The notes under the pieces: model-generated | The model's input: only the letters and a program-made list of their open reading frames with translations | Told to the model about the DNA's origin: nothing | Databases searched by the model: none | Shown: one piece after another, positions 9,168-18,380 of the stretch | How the letters are laid out: the number at the start of each line of letters is the position of its first letter | Position numbering within the stretch: the stretch's first letter is position 1 | Translations under genes and position numbers: made by a program | Source of the DNA: CADEDH01 sp965216205 | GTDB taxonomy: Bacteria; Actinomycetota; Acidimicrobiia; Acidimicrobiales; SZUA-35 | Length of the DNA stretch: 64,000 nt | Reading direction: 5' to 3' | NCBI GenBank assembly: GCA_965216205.1 | Contig: OZ244139.1 | Coordinates: 3,472,001 to 3,536,000, forward strand

Positions 9168-9194
9168 ATGTCCGGATCGTCGCGCATCCTGTGA
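9168..9194 (+). CDS. Eight-codon leader ORF coupled to the HAD-like gene
   Basis: ATG 9168 is preceded by GAAGGA (9157-9162) with a 5-nt spacer, a better ribosome site than anything before the main gene. It encodes MSGSSRIL and its TGA overlaps the GTG of the next gene in a GTGA junction. The main gene has no ribosome site of its own, so re-initiation after this short ORF is the likely way it is translated. Read from sequence only; expression is unproven. Confidence 0.45.
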   Translation: MSGSSRIL

Positions 9195-10846
9195 GTACCG
9201 GCCCCACCGCCGACCAGGTTCTGCCGAGCAGGTGGTCGTCCCGAGCGCTACTCGGACGGAGCCCGCTCGTGCTGTCGTTCGACATCTTCGGGTTCGCCCT
9301 CGAGCCGACCGTGCTCGAGGCCGACGACATCCATCGCCTGGTGGCGTCCCACGTCGGCGACAGCCTCGAACCGTCGTCCGGCTCGCCCACGGCGTGGTGG
9401 GTCGCGATGCGGGAACTGGCCGAGGAACGGGCCAGAGCGGCCGCGGCCGAGAGCGGCACCGGGGTCATCGGGATGCCGGCGGTGCGCCAGCACCTCGCCG
9501 ACGTCTTGGGCGCCACCGACCGGGCAGCCGACGGGCCCGGCGTCGCCCGAGCCGCCATCCGCCGCGAGATCGAGCTCCACCGCGCTGTCTGGCGGGCCAA
9601 CCCGATCGCCCACGAGCTGTATCGGGACGCGGTGGCGGCCGGCATCGGCATCGCGTTCCTCGCCGACAGCCCGCTCCCCCGCGACCTCGTGACGAGAATC
9701 CTCCACCGCGCCGGCTTCCAGCGCGGCGAGGTGCTCGTCTCCTCGCAGGAGGGGGCGACGAAGGACGCTGGTGACCTGTTCACCACGCTGGCCGAACGGG
9801 TGGGCGTGGACTGCGAGCGGATCATGCATCTCGGTCCCGACCGGCGGGCCGATGGCGACCGGCCCACGGAGGCCGGCCTCCAGATCTGGCCGGCCGGCGC
9901 GGCACGGGCGGAGGTGGTGCACCGGATCGCGACCGGGCTCGTCGAGCGGACCGGCGTCGACGCGATGGTGCTGGCGCTGGCCGCCGACCGCCTGGCCGCC
10001 GCCGGTTCGTCGCCCACGGTCACCGACCTCGGGTACTACGCGGCCGGCCCGCTGGCCACCGGCTTCTGCTGGTCGGTCGGCCGGACGATGGCCGCGACCA
10101 GCCCCGACCACGTCCTCTTCTGCGGCCCCTCGGGCCGACTCCTCCGTCAGGTGACGTCCGTCCTGTGGCCAGGGCTGCCGACCAACCGCATGCACGAGTT
10201 GGGCAGCATCGTCGATGGGCAGCCGGCCCCGGCGCGGGTCACCGAGATCGCCGAGCGCCTCGGCCTACGCGACGGCCACCGGGTGCTCGCGGTCGACCTC
10301 GGCTGGGACGACCAGCCCCATCGGTGGCTCCGCGACGGCATCCTGGCCCAGGGGACCCAGGTCGACGTGACGGCTGCCTATGTCGGCGTGCAGACAGCGC
10401 TCGACGAGGCGGCGCCTGCGACCGTCTGGGCGCTCACCGGTGCCGACCGTTGCGCCCTCACGTTGGCCGCCCACGACCGGTTCGGACCGCTGTCGGCCCT
10501 GGTTCCAACCCTCCAGACCAGGCTCGCCGACGTCGGCAGCGACAGTCGGGCTCTCGGCCCGACCGGTCACCGCCTCGCGTCGGGCGTGATCGAGTTCGCC
10601 CGCGACGCAGCCCCGCTCCTGGCGACGCTGCCCGACGAGCTCTCACCGGCTCTGATCGAGCCGGTCCTCCGGCTCCTCGACGCCCCGTCCACCGGGGAGC
10701 GGGCGTTGTTGGCGACGGTCGACGATTCGTGGACCGATCCGACTACACCGCCGGCCGGCCCCGCCGAGCACCCGCTCACCCGCTGGCGTCGAAAGCCTCC
10801 CGCGAAGCTGCGATCTCGGCCGCCAGCGAGAGGTCGTCGACCCTGA
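9191..10846 (+). CDS. HAD-superfamily-like protein, partly degenerate, with large C-terminal region
   Basis: 551 aa from GTG 9191. The first 250 residues look like the COG5610-type HAD proteins of glycan clusters: LSFDIFGFAL (nucleophile Asp31 kept, the usual Thr replaced by Phe), a cap region, VLVSSQEGATKDAGDLF (Lys kept) and IMHLGPDRRAD where a GD-type acidic motif would be expected. The following 300 residues contain a conserved-looking segment (DLGYYAAGPLATGFCWSVG) of unknown fold, also common in this protein class. Catalysis is uncertain because two motifs deviate. Its 3' end overlaps the convergent SpoIID gene by 71 bp. Position among glycosyltransferases suggests a role in surface polysaccharide handling. 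Confidence 0.65.
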   Translation: MSTGPTADQVLPSRWSSRALLGRSPLVLSFDIFGFALEPTVLEADDIHRLVASHVGDSLEPSSGSPTAWWVAMRELAEERARAAAAESGTGVIGMPAVRQHLADVLGATDRAADGPGVARAAIRREIELHRAVWRANPIAHELYRDAVAAGIGIAFLADSPLPRDLVTRILHRAGFQRGEVLVSSQEGATKDAGDLFTTLAERVGVDCERIMHLGPDRRADGDRPTEAGLQIWPAGAARAEVVHRIATGLVERTGVDAMVLALAADRLAAAGSSPTVTDLGYYAAGPLATGFCWSVGRTMAATSPDHVLFCGPSGRLLRQVTSVLWPGLPTNRMHELGSIVDGQPAPARVTEIAERLGLRDGHRVLAVDLGWDDQPHRWLRDGILAQGTQVDVTAAYVGVQTALDEAAPATVWALTGADRCALTLAAHDRFGPLSALVPTLQTRLADVGSDSRALGPTGHRLASGVIEFARDAAPLLATLPDELSPALIEPVLRLLDAPSTGERALLATVDDSWTDPTTPPAGPAEHPLTRWRRKPPAKLRSRPPARGRRP

Positions 10847-12668
10847 GCAGCCGGTCGGCGAGCGCGTCCTGCACGGCGGCGCTGACGACTGGACCCCGCA
10901 CCCGCTCGTGGAGGCGCGTGGCGCGGTCGCGGCGGGACTCGAGCGATGAGTAGAAGCCGGCCGCGACGTCGTCGAAGCGGGCCGAGCCGTCGGCGAGCCG
11001 GTCCTGCCAGTACCGCTGCCCGCCAGCATCGGGTTCACGGTGCAGGATGTCGCGGTAGAGGGCGCCGACGAACGAGGCGTCGGTTCCCCCCGAGCGGTCG
11101 TAGTACTCCTGCGAGCCATAGAACAGCACGCCCGCCTGCTGGAGCTTGAGGCCTTGGCGGACCTCGTCGATCCAGTACGTTCGACCGGTGTCGTCCGGGC
11201 CGCGCCCCAGGGCCGTCTCGTACAGGTCGTCGAGGAGCTCACCGACGAAGTGGTCGCTCACCACGAGGGCACCGGTCATCGCCCGACGGTCGCCGGCGAC
11301 GATCGTGTGGTACCAGCGATCGAGGTCGGCGCCGGTGGCGTCCCGCCCGCCGAGGGTTCGGTGAGCCCAGTCGATGTACTTGCCTTCGACGGTCGATCGG
11401 GTGTCGTTGGTGAAGGCGCCGACCGGGGTGAACCAGTTCGACTTGAGCCCGAGGATCTGCCGGATCGCGTCGCCGCTCTCGGTGACGGTCCCCCGCTCGA
11501 ACTCGAGCGAGACCCGCAGCACCCGACCCCCATCGGCGCCGAGGCCGTTCCGCTCGGTCACGTTGAACGCCAGCAGCCGGCCACGGTCGTAGCGGCTCTC
11601 GAGCGTCGCGATCGGCACCGCCGCCCGCCAGGTGTGGTTGGGGTTGGCGGCGACCGAATCGCCCCCGTCGACCACGGCGGGAAAGGCGCCACCGGCGGTG
11701 TATCCACCGGTGCTCGACGAGAACTCGGTTCGTGCCACTGCCCCGGCCCCGGTGATGCGGACGATGCCGGAGGTCGCGGCGATGGCGGCGTCGGTTCGGG
11801 CGTGGGTGGCAGCCCGGAAGCCACCACCCCGCTCGGTGAAGACGCCGTCGTAGACCTGGCAGCGGACGGTGTCGCACGTGTCGGCATAAGGCTGCTGACG
11901 GGTGTCACCGGCCAGGGCGTAGGAGCGGGCGGCCACCGCCTGCGCTTCGAGCGCCGCCTCCGGCCAACTGGCCGGGACCTCGTTGGGGACGACGCCGGCG
12001 AGGTAGCCGGCGACGGGGACGACGTTCACCGTTCGGGGCTGACCGTCGGCGTGGACCGCCCGGAGCTCGCCCCGATACCAGGTCCTACCGGTCGGGCCGC
12101 AGGTGTGGAGCAGCCCGGCCGCGTCCGGGGCCGTGCTGTCGGCGGTGAGGTGGAGGGTCGCCTGACTCCCGAGCCGGCCGGTCTCGGTCCACGGCCCGGC
12201 GCACGAGGCCGCGGTCTCCACCCGGTAGCCGTCACCATCGCGACGGAGGCGCACGGCGCCGGTGACCCGCTGGAGCTCGGTGCCGTCGATCGCCTTGACC
12301 AGGATCGAGCCGTTCTCGAGGCCGACGGTCGTGCTCAGCCCGATCATGTTCCGCAGCTCGACCCGGATCGCGTCCGGGTCGACCGGTGCCCCGGCGGGAA
12401 CCGACCCGACCGTCGTGTTGCTGTAGAAGTGGTCGAGGATCTGAGCGGCGCTCCAGCCCTGCTGGGCGTAACCGAGCGCGCCGTACTGGCCGAGCCCCCG
12501 TCCGTGGCCCCAACCCCGTCCGGCGAACTCGATCAGTCGCTGTTGGGCCGCCTCCGCTGGGCGGGGGGTGAGTCCCGGGCCGAGCAGCGCGGCGATGAGA
12601 GCGGCGGCGCTCACGAGCGCCAGCGCGACCCGTGGCCGATCGGTATCTCGACGAGTTGTCACCGTCAT
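10776..12668 (-). CDS. Secreted SpoIID/LytB-domain protein with DUF4214 tail
   Basis: 630 aa from ATG 12668 (TACGGT box at 12678-12683, 9 nt upstream). A signal peptide occupies about 1-40 (hydrophobic VALALVSAAALIAALL, then AEA-like cleavage). The SpoIID region (about 45-400) has GRGWGHGRGLGQYGA, VVPNEVPASWPEAALEAQAV and ARSYAL, and TEFSSSTGGYTAGG, the signature of glycan-strand lytic transglycosylases that act on denuded peptidoglycan. The last 200 residues hold DUF4214-like units (LYETALGRGPDDTGRTYW, LYRDILHREPDAGGQRYW), the fourth one decayed. The tail is paralogous to that of the amidase just upstream, so both probably act at the same wall site. Confidence 0.85.
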   Translation of the reverse strand: MTVTTRRDTDRPRVALALVSAAALIAALLGPGLTPRPAEAAQQRLIEFAGRGWGHGRGLGQYGALGYAQQGWSAAQILDHFYSNTTVGSVPAGAPVDPDAIRVELRNMIGLSTTVGLENGSILVKAIDGTELQRVTGAVRLRRDGDGYRVETAASCAGPWTETGRLGSQATLHLTADSTAPDAAGLLHTCGPTGRTWYRGELRAVHADGQPRTVNVVPVAGYLAGVVPNEVPASWPEAALEAQAVAARSYALAGDTRQQPYADTCDTVRCQVYDGVFTERGGGFRAATHARTDAAIAATSGIVRITGAGAVARTEFSSSTGGYTAGGAFPAVVDGGDSVAANPNHTWRAAVPIATLESRYDRGRLLAFNVTERNGLGADGGRVLRVSLEFERGTVTESGDAIRQILGLKSNWFTPVGAFTNDTRSTVEGKYIDWAHRTLGGRDATGADLDRWYHTIVAGDRRAMTGALVVSDHFVGELLDDLYETALGRGPDDTGRTYWIDEVRQGLKLQQAGVLFYGSQEYYDRSGGTDASFVGALYRDILHREPDAGGQRYWQDRLADGSARFDDVAAGFYSSLESRRDRATRLHERVRGPVVSAAVQDALADRLLRVDDLSLAAEIAASREAFDASG

Positions 12669-12723
12669 CGAACGGCAACCGTAACGTAACGTCGTGTCGC
12701 GGTGGTGGCAGGGGTCATTTCGA

Positions 12724-15303
12724 TCATCTCGTTCGCTCGAAGAGCTCATCGGACGCAGCCAGCTCCGCCGCAAGGAGAATGTCGTCGAAATCGAGGAGAC
12801 GGCCGGTCCAGTGGTCGAGTCCGCTGGCGTCGGGCTCCCGGCCGAGCACGTCGAGGTAGAGCGCTCGCACCCGTCCCCGCCTCGACTCGACCGAGGCGTA
12901 GAAGCCGGACGCGATCTCCGGCGGCGACGCCCGCCCCGAGGTCATCAGGTCGACCCAGTACCGCCGACCGTCGGGATCGGCGGCTCGACCGAGCAGCGCC
13001 GAGTAGAGGCGGTCGACGTATCGCTCGGCTGAGCCGGAGGCCTCCACATACTCCGCGGAGCCGTAGAAGTACACCCCCACCTGCTCGAACCGGAGCCCGT
13101 CGGCCAACTCGTCCACCCAGAACCTCCGCCCGGCCGCGTCGGCCGACCGCCCGAGCACGTCGCGGTAGAGCGCGTCGACCCGCTGGCCCGCCCACTCGTC
13201 GGTCTGGGCCAAGCCGATGGTCACCGCCCGTCGCCCGGTCGGTGGCTCCCGGTCGAACGTGAGGCGACCGTACCAGTGGTCGATGTCGGCCGGGGTCGCC
13301 GGTCGGTCGAGGAAGAGCTCGACGACAGCGCCGAGGTAGCGGCCGGTGGCGGAGGCCGAGATCGCATCGCTCACCACCGGAGGCAGCAGCGCGACGTCGA
13401 CCCCACCGGTGGTGGCGGCCGCCGGCATGGTGGTGGCGGGGAGGACGAGCCGTTCGTGCCCGAACGGCCAGAGCTGACCGTCGGCGGTGAGAATCCAGCC
13501 GCCGTTGCCGGTGGCGGACGCTGCGACCGCGGTCGTTGCGAGCCCGGGTGGCGGACGGCGGGGGGAGGTCAGCTCGGCCGTCCTCGCCGCTCCGAACGGG
13601 TGGAGGTTGCCGGCCCCGTCGAGAACCCAGCCGCCCCAGTCACCGTCGCCCGATCGGGGTCGAACGGCGATGTCCACCGCAGCGATTCCGACGGGTCCGG
13701 TGGTGCTCCTCACCGTGGCGGCCGGGGCGTTGCCCACCGCCCGGAGGTCGCCGTCGGACTCGAGCAGGTAGCCGTTGCCGTTCCGGTCGATGTCGGCGGC
13801 CACGATCGGTCCGGCGGAGCCGCCGGCGACGGTGAGGTCGGCTGCCCCGCCGAACCCGGCGACCGTGCCGTCAGCGGCCACCACCCAGCCGCCGCTCCCA
13901 CCCAGGGCGACATCCACCGCCGGCGCCGGGAGCGCCGGGGCGGTCACCGCGGGGCTGCCGCCGTACGGGGTCAGGCCGCCGTCGGCGGTGAGCACGTAGC
14001 CGGCGGCGGCCGGACCGCTCGGCTGGGCGGCGACGGCTCGGGCGGTGCCGCGGACCGGTGCCGGTGAGGAGCTCACCGGGGCGCCGATCCCGGGCAGCGT
14101 CGCCGAACCGGCGGGGCGGACCTGCCCCCCGCCGTCGAGCACCACGAACCCCGTGCCGATGTCGGACGGTCGCCACCCGCTCCACCGGTAGGGGGTGGGG
14201 CCGGGGTGGTTGGCGGCGAGCCGGGTCGGCAGTTGCTGAGCCACGGCGTAGCCGTGACCTCCGGGGCACGACGTGACCCCGAGGTCGCGGTGTCCCATCA
14301 CGGTGGGAACGAGGTGCCAACGCCCACTAGCGAGGCGTTGCGGTCCGGTCGACGACCGGTTCTGCAGCCAGGTCGTGCCGGTCGGGTCGACGCCGTGCAG
14401 CCGGAGCTTCCAACTGGCGAGCGACTCGAGCGCTGCGCTCGCCGCGTCGCTGGGAGCGGTGGCCTGGGGGCTCGCTCCGGGATGGTGCTGCCCGAGGAAG
14501 GCCACGCCAGCGGTGCCGGTGTTGAAGCCCTTCGCGTGGCCACCGATCACCGCCTGCTCGATGCCACCGGACCGGGCCTCCCAGATCGTGCCGAAGCGAT
14601 CGATCACGAAGTTGTAGCCGATGTCGCACCAGCCGTTGACACGGACGTGGGCGTGGTAGATGGCGCGGAGGAGGTCATCGACCTCGTCCTGGGCGTAGCT
14701 GTTGGAGGTGACGGTGTGGTGGACGACGATCGCCCGCACGTTGTCAGCGGTGCTCGGGCCGCTCGCACAACCCCGCTTCTCGTGGGCCCAACCGTCGGTG
14801 GCCCACGACGAACGGGGCATGATCGCGGGGCGCTCGCCCGGTGCGACCTGTTGCAGTCCGGCCACCTCGGGCTCGTCGCCGTCGACTCCCCCCGTGATCG
14901 AACGAGGCTCCGCGTCGAGGAGGAACGACGGGTCGATGGCCGCAGACGGACCAGCGGTGCGCCCGATCTCGACGGCATCGGCCCCGCTCGGGACCCGCAA
15001 CGGTCCCGCTGCCATCATCGCGTCGGGTGCGAGGTCGTCAGGTCCCTCGTCGGCGCCGGTGGTCACGTCGATCGGCTCGCTCCAGCGGCCGGCGGTCCGG
15101 AAGCGGACCTCGTAGTCGGTTCCGGCCGGTGCGCGGAGCACGAGGGTCGACGGTTCGTCCGGCACCTCGAACCTCGCCACCTCGATCGCCACCGCCCGGC
15201 TCGCCACAGCGCCCTCGCCTGCCGCGGTGCGCTGCAGCGCGACGAACGGGGAGGTGGTTGTGGAACGACCGGCAGCCGGCGTGTCCACGAGGAAGAGCAG
15301 CAA
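12724..15303 (-). CDS. Secreted N-acetylmuramoyl-L-alanine amidase (PGRP type) with propeller-like repeats and DUF4214 tail
   Basis: 859 aa from TTG 15303, but that start cuts into the signal peptide; see the AUC-start finding (15372). An N-terminal beta-rich region of 150 residues is followed by the amidase_2/PGRP domain (about 160-345: AIVVHHTVTSNSY, INGW-like NGWCDIGYNFVIDRFGTIWE, GHRDLGVTSCPG with the zinc histidines and cysteine). Next come about five 'GGWV-x-x-ADG-x-x-x-x-FG' repeats resembling a beta-propeller, then four DUF4214 units (LYRDVLGRSADAAGRRFW and relatives). It cuts the stem peptide from muramic acid. It is followed after 55 bp by the SpoIID gene with the same tail type. 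Confidence 0.87.
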   Translation of the reverse strand: MLLFLVDTPAAGRSTTTSPFVALQRTAAGEGAVASRAVAIEVARFEVPDEPSTLVLRAPAGTDYEVRFRTAGRWSEPIDVTTGADEGPDDLAPDAMMAAGPLRVPSGADAVEIGRTAGPSAAIDPSFLLDAEPRSITGGVDGDEPEVAGLQQVAPGERPAIMPRSSWATDGWAHEKRGCASGPSTADNVRAIVVHHTVTSNSYAQDEVDDLLRAIYHAHVRVNGWCDIGYNFVIDRFGTIWEARSGGIEQAVIGGHAKGFNTGTAGVAFLGQHHPGASPQATAPSDAASAALESLASWKLRLHGVDPTGTTWLQNRSSTGPQRLASGRWHLVPTVMGHRDLGVTSCPGGHGYAVAQQLPTRLAANHPGPTPYRWSGWRPSDIGTGFVVLDGGGQVRPAGSATLPGIGAPVSSSPAPVRGTARAVAAQPSGPAAAGYVLTADGGLTPYGGSPAVTAPALPAPAVDVALGGSGGWVVAADGTVAGFGGAADLTVAGGSAGPIVAADIDRNGNGYLLESDGDLRAVGNAPAATVRSTTGPVGIAAVDIAVRPRSGDGDWGGWVLDGAGNLHPFGAARTAELTSPRRPPPGLATTAVAASATGNGGWILTADGQLWPFGHERLVLPATTMPAAATTGGVDVALLPPVVSDAISASATGRYLGAVVELFLDRPATPADIDHWYGRLTFDREPPTGRRAVTIGLAQTDEWAGQRVDALYRDVLGRSADAAGRRFWVDELADGLRFEQVGVYFYGSAEYVEASGSAERYVDRLYSALLGRAADPDGRRYWVDLMTSGRASPPEIASGFYASVESRRGRVRALYLDVLGREPDASGLDHWTGRLLDFDDILLAAELAASDELFERTR

Positions 15304-15378
15304 CAGCAGCGCGGTGATCGCGATGCTGAGCCGCAGAGACGGGAGGGCGGCGGACCCCGCGAATCTGTGGATCCGGCG

Positions 15379-15384
15379 ATCGTA
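15379..15384 (-). promoter_or_regulatory. TACGAT -10 box of the amidase gene
   Basis: On the minus strand TACGAT is followed after exactly 6 nt by an in-frame ATC codon (15372-15370). This is the same spacing seen at the leaderless ATG/GTG starts elsewhere in the window, so transcription probably begins on the ATC. Confidence 0.5.
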
Positions 15385-15426
15385 CCCGCTGGTAGCCGAC
15401 AGTCGAGCGCGGCCGGGTCAAGCTGC

Positions 15427-16605
<1,179 letters not shown>

Positions 16606-16755
16606 CCCAAAAGCCTAGCAGGTAGGTCGGGAATTGATGCCAGTGGCGACGAAGGTCACCCCGTCCCTCGTGACCGGGGCCCGAGGATCGGACGAGCGAC
16701 ACCGGCATGGGGCAGAATCCTCCCTTCGGCGCCACAGAGGCGAACATGGAGGAAG

Positions 16756-17994
16756 ATGGCCCACCTCTCGACCGATGCCGGGACCGATGCCGGGACCGAT
16801 CAGGGTTCGCTGTGGTCGCGACGCGGGTTCGTACCGACCTACGCGGTCGGCGTGGTGTGGAGCCTGTCGCGGTGGGCCATCGGCTTCCTCGGGGCGTACG
16901 TGGTCGCCGACACAACCGGATCGCCTCGCCTGGTGCAGCTCACCGGGGCCATGCTGTGGGCGCCGCTGCTCTTCGCCGGCGCCATCGGTGGCGCGCTGTC
17001 GGATCGGCTCTCGCGCCGCGGCGTGCTCCTGGCCCAGTTCGCGGTGCTCGGCCCGCTCACCGCGCTCGTCGGGATGGCCGCCCTCGCCGATCGTCTCGAG
17101 CTGTGGATGCTGTACACCTACATGGTGTTGGCCGGGTGCGGTTGGGTGATCGACATGACCGTGCGGCGGGCGCTGGTCTACGACCTCGTCGGCGATGGCC
17201 ACGTGAACAGGGCGATGGCGTTCGAGGGCCTCGCGTCATCGGTCGGCCTGGCTGCGGGGGCGTTGGCGGGCGGGACGCTGATCGGTCTCGTCGGGGCCGG
17301 CGGGGCCTACCTGGTGGTCGCAGGCGCCATCGCGGTCGCCGCCGTCATGCTGATGGCGGTACCGGCGACGGGGCGAGCCGAGCAGGCCGATGCCGGAAAG
17401 CCCAGCCTGCGCTCGGAGATCGCCGCTGGGCTCCGCCTCCTGCCTGCGTGGCCGGCACTGGCCTCGATCCTGGGCGTGACCGCGCTCACCAACTTCTTCC
17501 ACTTCTCGTACTTCCCGATCGTGCCCGTGATCGCGCAACTGCTCGAGGCGTCACCGATGGCGACCGGTGCGCTCGCCGCCGCCACCGGACTCGGCATGGG
17601 CGTCGGCGCGCTCGTGGTGCTCCGGGCGCCGACCAGACGAGGGCTGCTCTACGTCGCCGGCTCGATCGGGGCCTTCGCGTTCCTCGTCGGCTTCGCTGCG
17701 TTCGACAGCTACTGGCTCGTCTTCGCGTCGTTGTTCGCGGCGTCCTGCTTCGTCGGCATGTTCGGGGCCACCCAGAGCGCACTCGTGATGACGGCCGTCG
17801 GGGCGGACGTCCGAGGTCGGGCCATGGGGTTGTTGTCGATGGCGATCGGCATGCTCCCGATCGGCATGGCGACCCTGGGTGAGGTGGCCGAGGTGACCGG
17901 GCCCCGACCTGCCCTGATCGCGTCGAACCTGCTGGGCCTGGCGGCGATGGCCGCATTCCTCGCCCGCCGGCCCGAGGTCCTGCGTATCCGATGA
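16756..17994 (+). CDS. MFS transporter
   Basis: 412 aa with about 12 predicted membrane helices, GALSDRLSRRGVLL as the loop 2-3 motif and a charged central loop near residue 210 (TGRAEQADAGKPS), the layout of MFS_3/enterobactin-exporter-like permeases. The N-terminus carries a duplicated TDAG unit caused by a short direct repeat in the DNA. GGAGG lies 3 nt before ATG 16756. Substrate unknown. Just downstream on the same strand is the remnant of a luciferase-like monooxygenase, which may once have shared its operon. Confidence 0.85.
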   Translation: MAHLSTDAGTDAGTDQGSLWSRRGFVPTYAVGVVWSLSRWAIGFLGAYVVADTTGSPRLVQLTGAMLWAPLLFAGAIGGALSDRLSRRGVLLAQFAVLGPLTALVGMAALADRLELWMLYTYMVLAGCGWVIDMTVRRALVYDLVGDGHVNRAMAFEGLASSVGLAAGALAGGTLIGLVGAGGAYLVVAGAIAVAAVMLMAVPATGRAEQADAGKPSLRSEIAAGLRLLPAWPALASILGVTALTNFFHFSYFPIVPVIAQLLEASPMATGALAAATGLGMGVGALVVLRAPTRRGLLYVAGSIGAFAFLVGFAAFDSYWLVFASLFAASCFVGMFGATQSALVMTAVGADVRGRAMGLLSMAIGMLPIGMATLGEVAEVTGPRPALIASNLLGLAAMAAFLARRPEVLRIR

Positions 17995-18013
17995 TCGAGC
18001 TGTCGCGTCCGAC

Positions 18014-18364
18014 GTGCGACCGAAGCCCCTCCAGCAACCCCACCCGCCGTTCTACATCGCCGCCGACATCGCCACCGTGTCGGAGGCCGCCGAGAGACAC
18101 GGGCGGGCCGATGCCATCCGGTTCGGGCTCCGGAGCCACGTACTGGTTCGCGAGACGACCGAGGAGGCCCATCGGGCGGCGACGGCGCTCATCGCCAACG
18201 CCAGCGATCGGATGCGCTCGAACCGCCAGGCCGTCGGCAACCCCGAGCAGGTCGTCGACACCATCCAAAGCTATGTCGATCTCGGGATACGGAGCTTCTG
18301 CCTGTCGGGCTACCCGCACGATGACGAGGCCGACCGATTCGGCGAGCTGGTCATGCCCGCGTTC
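18014..18364 (+). pseudogene. Decayed luciferase-like (SsuD-type) monooxygenase remnant
   Basis: The frame reads RPKPLQQPHPPFYI, then RFGLRSHVLVRETTEEAHRA, then GNPEQVVDTIQSYVDLGIRS and FCLSGYPHDDEADRFGELV. These are pieces of the C-terminal half of alkanesulfonate-monooxygenase-like flavin enzymes. The N-terminal half is absent and two stretches between the matched blocks are missing, so no FMN-binding barrel can form. The reading frame runs on into non-homologous arginine-rich sequence antisense to the next gene. It lies 20 bp after an MFS gene and before a convergent one. I read it as a multiply deleted relic, not a gene. Confidence 0.7.
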
Positions 18365-18380
18365 AACCGACCGGCACCGG

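Noticed and set aside
16756..18364. Intact MFS plus sulfonate monooxygenase operon
   Set aside because: The monooxygenase lacks its N-terminal half and internal blocks.
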